Shown piece by piece: positions 62,583-64,000 of a stretch of 64,000 nucleotides of DNA. How positions within the stretch are numbered: the stretch's first letter is position 1; the number at the start of each line of letters is the position of its first letter. The DNA lies in assembly GCF_000179595.2 (NCBI RefSeq), contig NZ_JH556659.1, forward strand, positions 223,456 through 287,455. Reading direction: 5' to 3'. The translations under genes and the position numbers were made by a program. Origin of the DNA: Acetivibrio cellulolyticus CD2. GTDB lineage: Bacteria; Bacillota; Clostridia; Acetivibrionales; Acetivibrionaceae. Under the pieces are notes generated by a model that did not search any database, had not been told where the DNA came from, and saw nothing but the letters and a program-made list of their open reading frames with translations.

Positions 62583-64000
62583 TTATATTTTCAGCAGTCC
62601 TAAATTAATATAGCTTTTCAACAAAAGTGATAGAATTGTTAGTGTATGGTGGTATGCGGGGTAATCGTCCTTGGTAAAGACTTTTAAAGCTTCATCATAC
62701 GAGTTTAAAGCATTTGAAAGATATTTTGTCTGCCTTTTATTGCATGCCATATGTACATAGGCATTTCCAAGGTCATAATTTATTGTGGCATAATTGACAG
62801 GGTACTTTTCTAGTGTATAGACGGATAGGCTTTCATTATACCTGAAAACTATATTCTCTATCTGTATACGGGCGTCTTCGGTAAAGAGCATTATCTGGTC
62901 GATTTCACCAAGACATTGTTGAACTCTTGCGTATCCCTTGGGATAACTTTCTATTGTCCACACATCCAGGGATTTTTCGTAGGCATTGATAGAGCTTGTA
63001 TAAATTTCTTTTGTATGGGATATAGAATATAAAATTCTATATATGTCTCCCAATTTTTGCTGAATAACAGCCCATTGTAAAGGAGTATCTTTTAGATTAT
63101 GAAGTTTCAAATAGTCTGTATATATTACTTCTGCATTAGAGAGGCTCACTTTGGACAATTCTTGCTGTCCTGATTTTGCATATACGGAACCTAAATTATA
63201 CTGCAGTGATGCATATTCCAGCAGATGAGTTTCGGGCCAGTTATTGTTTGCAGCTGTTTGATAATACCTGATAGCTGTTTGCAAATCTTTACGTTTACCT
63301 GTAACCTTCCATAAAATTTGATAAGCATTACCAAGGTTGTTATAAGTAATATTGGCCTTGGTTTCTTGTAGTTCTGGCAAATAGTATTTTAGCGCTTTTT
63401 CATATGAATCTATGGCATGATTAATATTATTAAGTGTATCTTTATTCTCTGCATTAAGAGTATACGCATTGCCAATATTGTTCATTATTTGGGCATAAAT
63501 ATCAGGATTATCCTCTTTAGACAGGTCATTCAGGATTTCTTTATATTTTGTAAGTGCATCACTATAAAGATTGCTCGCAAGAAGGCTATCTGCATAGTCC
63601 AACATGTCGTAAATAGTGTCAATTCCATAGGGCTCGACGATATTTACAAGCATACCGTTCCCGGCTACTACGATATTTCCGTTCCCGTTTACGGCAATAT
63701 CACAGTCAATATTATTTGACACTATTATCAAATTGTCTTTTTTATTCCAGCGTATTCTTGTACCAAAATGATTAACTAATATTTTACTCTGTATATATAT
63801 TGCTCCGTTAATAATAACGGGAGGGCTGTCAAGAATTATTGGTTCATTGTTTATGCTGGCAACAGTGCTGTTAATTTTAAAAACGGTTTTATCTTCACCT
63901 TTAACACATGTAACTGTCATATTTGTACAATCCCATACAAGTTCCCAGCCAAGAGCCTCTAATAGTGGGCGTACAGGTACGTATGGAATGTTGCCTATTT
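62583..64000 (-). CDS. Second stalk-domain/TPR protein, 5' end outside window
   Basis: A paralog of the neighbouring gene. The frame stays open to the window edge; an ATG at 63920 is internal, because upstream codons still encode the stalk motif YVPVRPLLEALGWELVWD. A second stalk-like segment (AIYIQSKILVNHFGTRIRWN), a GNGNIVVAGNG segment and about seven TPR-like repeats of around 47 residues follow. It lies 73 bases upstream of the first paralog on the same strand, so they may be co-transcribed, though the next gene has its own AGAGGGG site. Both probably act outside the membrane. The N-terminal signal peptide is expected beyond the window. Confidence 0.8.
   Translation of the reverse strand, partial: IGNIPYVPVRPLLEALGWELVWDCTNMTVTCVKGEDKTVFKINSTVASINNEPIILDSPPVIINGAIYIQSKILVNHFGTRIRWNKKDNLIIVSNNIDCDIAVNGNGNIVVAGNGMLVNIVEPYGIDTIYDMLDYADSLLASNLYSDALTKYKEILNDLSKEDNPDIYAQIMNNIGNAYTLNAENKDTLNNINHAIDSYEKALKYYLPELQETKANITYNNLGNAYQILWKVTGKRKDLQTAIRYYQTAANNNWPETHLLEYASLQYNLGSVYAKSGQQELSKVSLSNAEVIYTDYLKLHNLKDTPLQWAVIQQKLGDIYRILYSISHTKEIYTSSINAYEKSLDVWTIESYPKGYARVQQCLGEIDQIMLFTEDARIQIENIVFRYNESLSVYTLEKYPVNYATINYDLGNAYVHMACNKRQTKYLSNALNSYDEALKVFTKDDYPAYHHTLTILSLLLKSYINLGLLKI

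Noticed and set aside
63920-63922. ATG as true start of the last gene
   Set aside because: Codons upstream of it continue a typical stalk-domain sequence to the window edge, so the gene is cut by the window.
1-64000. CRISPR arrays, tRNA or rRNA genes
   Set aside because: None seen on either strand; the repeats found are tandem 10-mers, a CBM duplication, inverted repeats and TPR-coding repeats.

Overview
The window is AT-rich Firmicutes DNA from an anaerobic, cellulosome-forming clostridium (Ruminiclostridium/Acetivibrio-like). The main pointer is a secreted GH26 mannanase ending in a type I dockerin (2850-6821). AGGAGG-type ribosome sites, many GTG/TTG starts, a LoaP antiterminator and a BlaI/BlaR1-type pair fit that group. 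I assign no species.

Layout. Positions 2-1522 hold the 3' part of an acyl-CoA synthetase gene. Two small membrane proteins follow on the minus strand (1620-2399), then the mannanase, a tandem flavodoxin-fold protein (7717-9054), and a minus-strand BlaR1/BlaI-type pair with a palindromic operator (9414-11714). A GAF-LuxR regulator (11770-12597) and loaP (12685-13215) are read away from a large plus-strand operon. A structured leader of about 600 bp separates loaP from that operon. The operon, 13819-59590 (about 46 kb, 21 genes, small gaps or overlaps), is a biosynthetic gene cluster. To its right lie two minus-strand secreted proteins with a copper-amine-oxidase-N-like stalk domain and TPR-like repeats. 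The second of these runs off the window.

How the cluster appears to work. The core is a trans-AT PKS/NRPS hybrid on three proteins: FAAL-ACP-C-A(Gly)-PCP-KS-KR-DH-ACP; KS-dead AT-PCP; and docking-C-A(Ser)-PCP-KS0-dead AT-PCP. A separate malonyl transferase (36404) supplies extender units. The adenylation codes I read are DILQLGVIWK (Gly), DVWHFSLIDK (Ser) and DGFFLGVVYK (Ile, on the last gene). A fourth A domain (46942) lacks the amino-group-binding Asp. An ADTH-synthase/GriI-like aldolase plus a dehydroquinate-synthase-II/GriH-like enzyme predict 3-amino-4-hydroxybenzoate (3,4-AHBA). An arylamine N-acetyltransferase follows directly. Heptose genes (two SIS isomerases, one fused to a GmhB-type phosphatase, an HddA-type kinase, a GalT-like nucleotidyltransferase and a zinc-knuckle SDR) and two glycosyltransferases predict an activated, attached heptose. 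A SyrD-like ABC exporter and a lipoprotein Ntn hydrolase open the operon.

Most unusual features. There is no ordinary thioesterase domain. Instead, three proteins end in BtrH-like papain-fold domains, in three different fusions: DH-like, A-PCP, and half-C-A-PCP. A free alpha/beta hydrolase has Cys at its nucleophile elbow. I infer that acyl groups held on carrier proteins (3,4-AHBA, Ile) are moved to a sugar or to the main chain by the BtrH-like domains, by analogy with butirosin BtrH. Product structure and function are inference; domain calls are from motifs read by eye.
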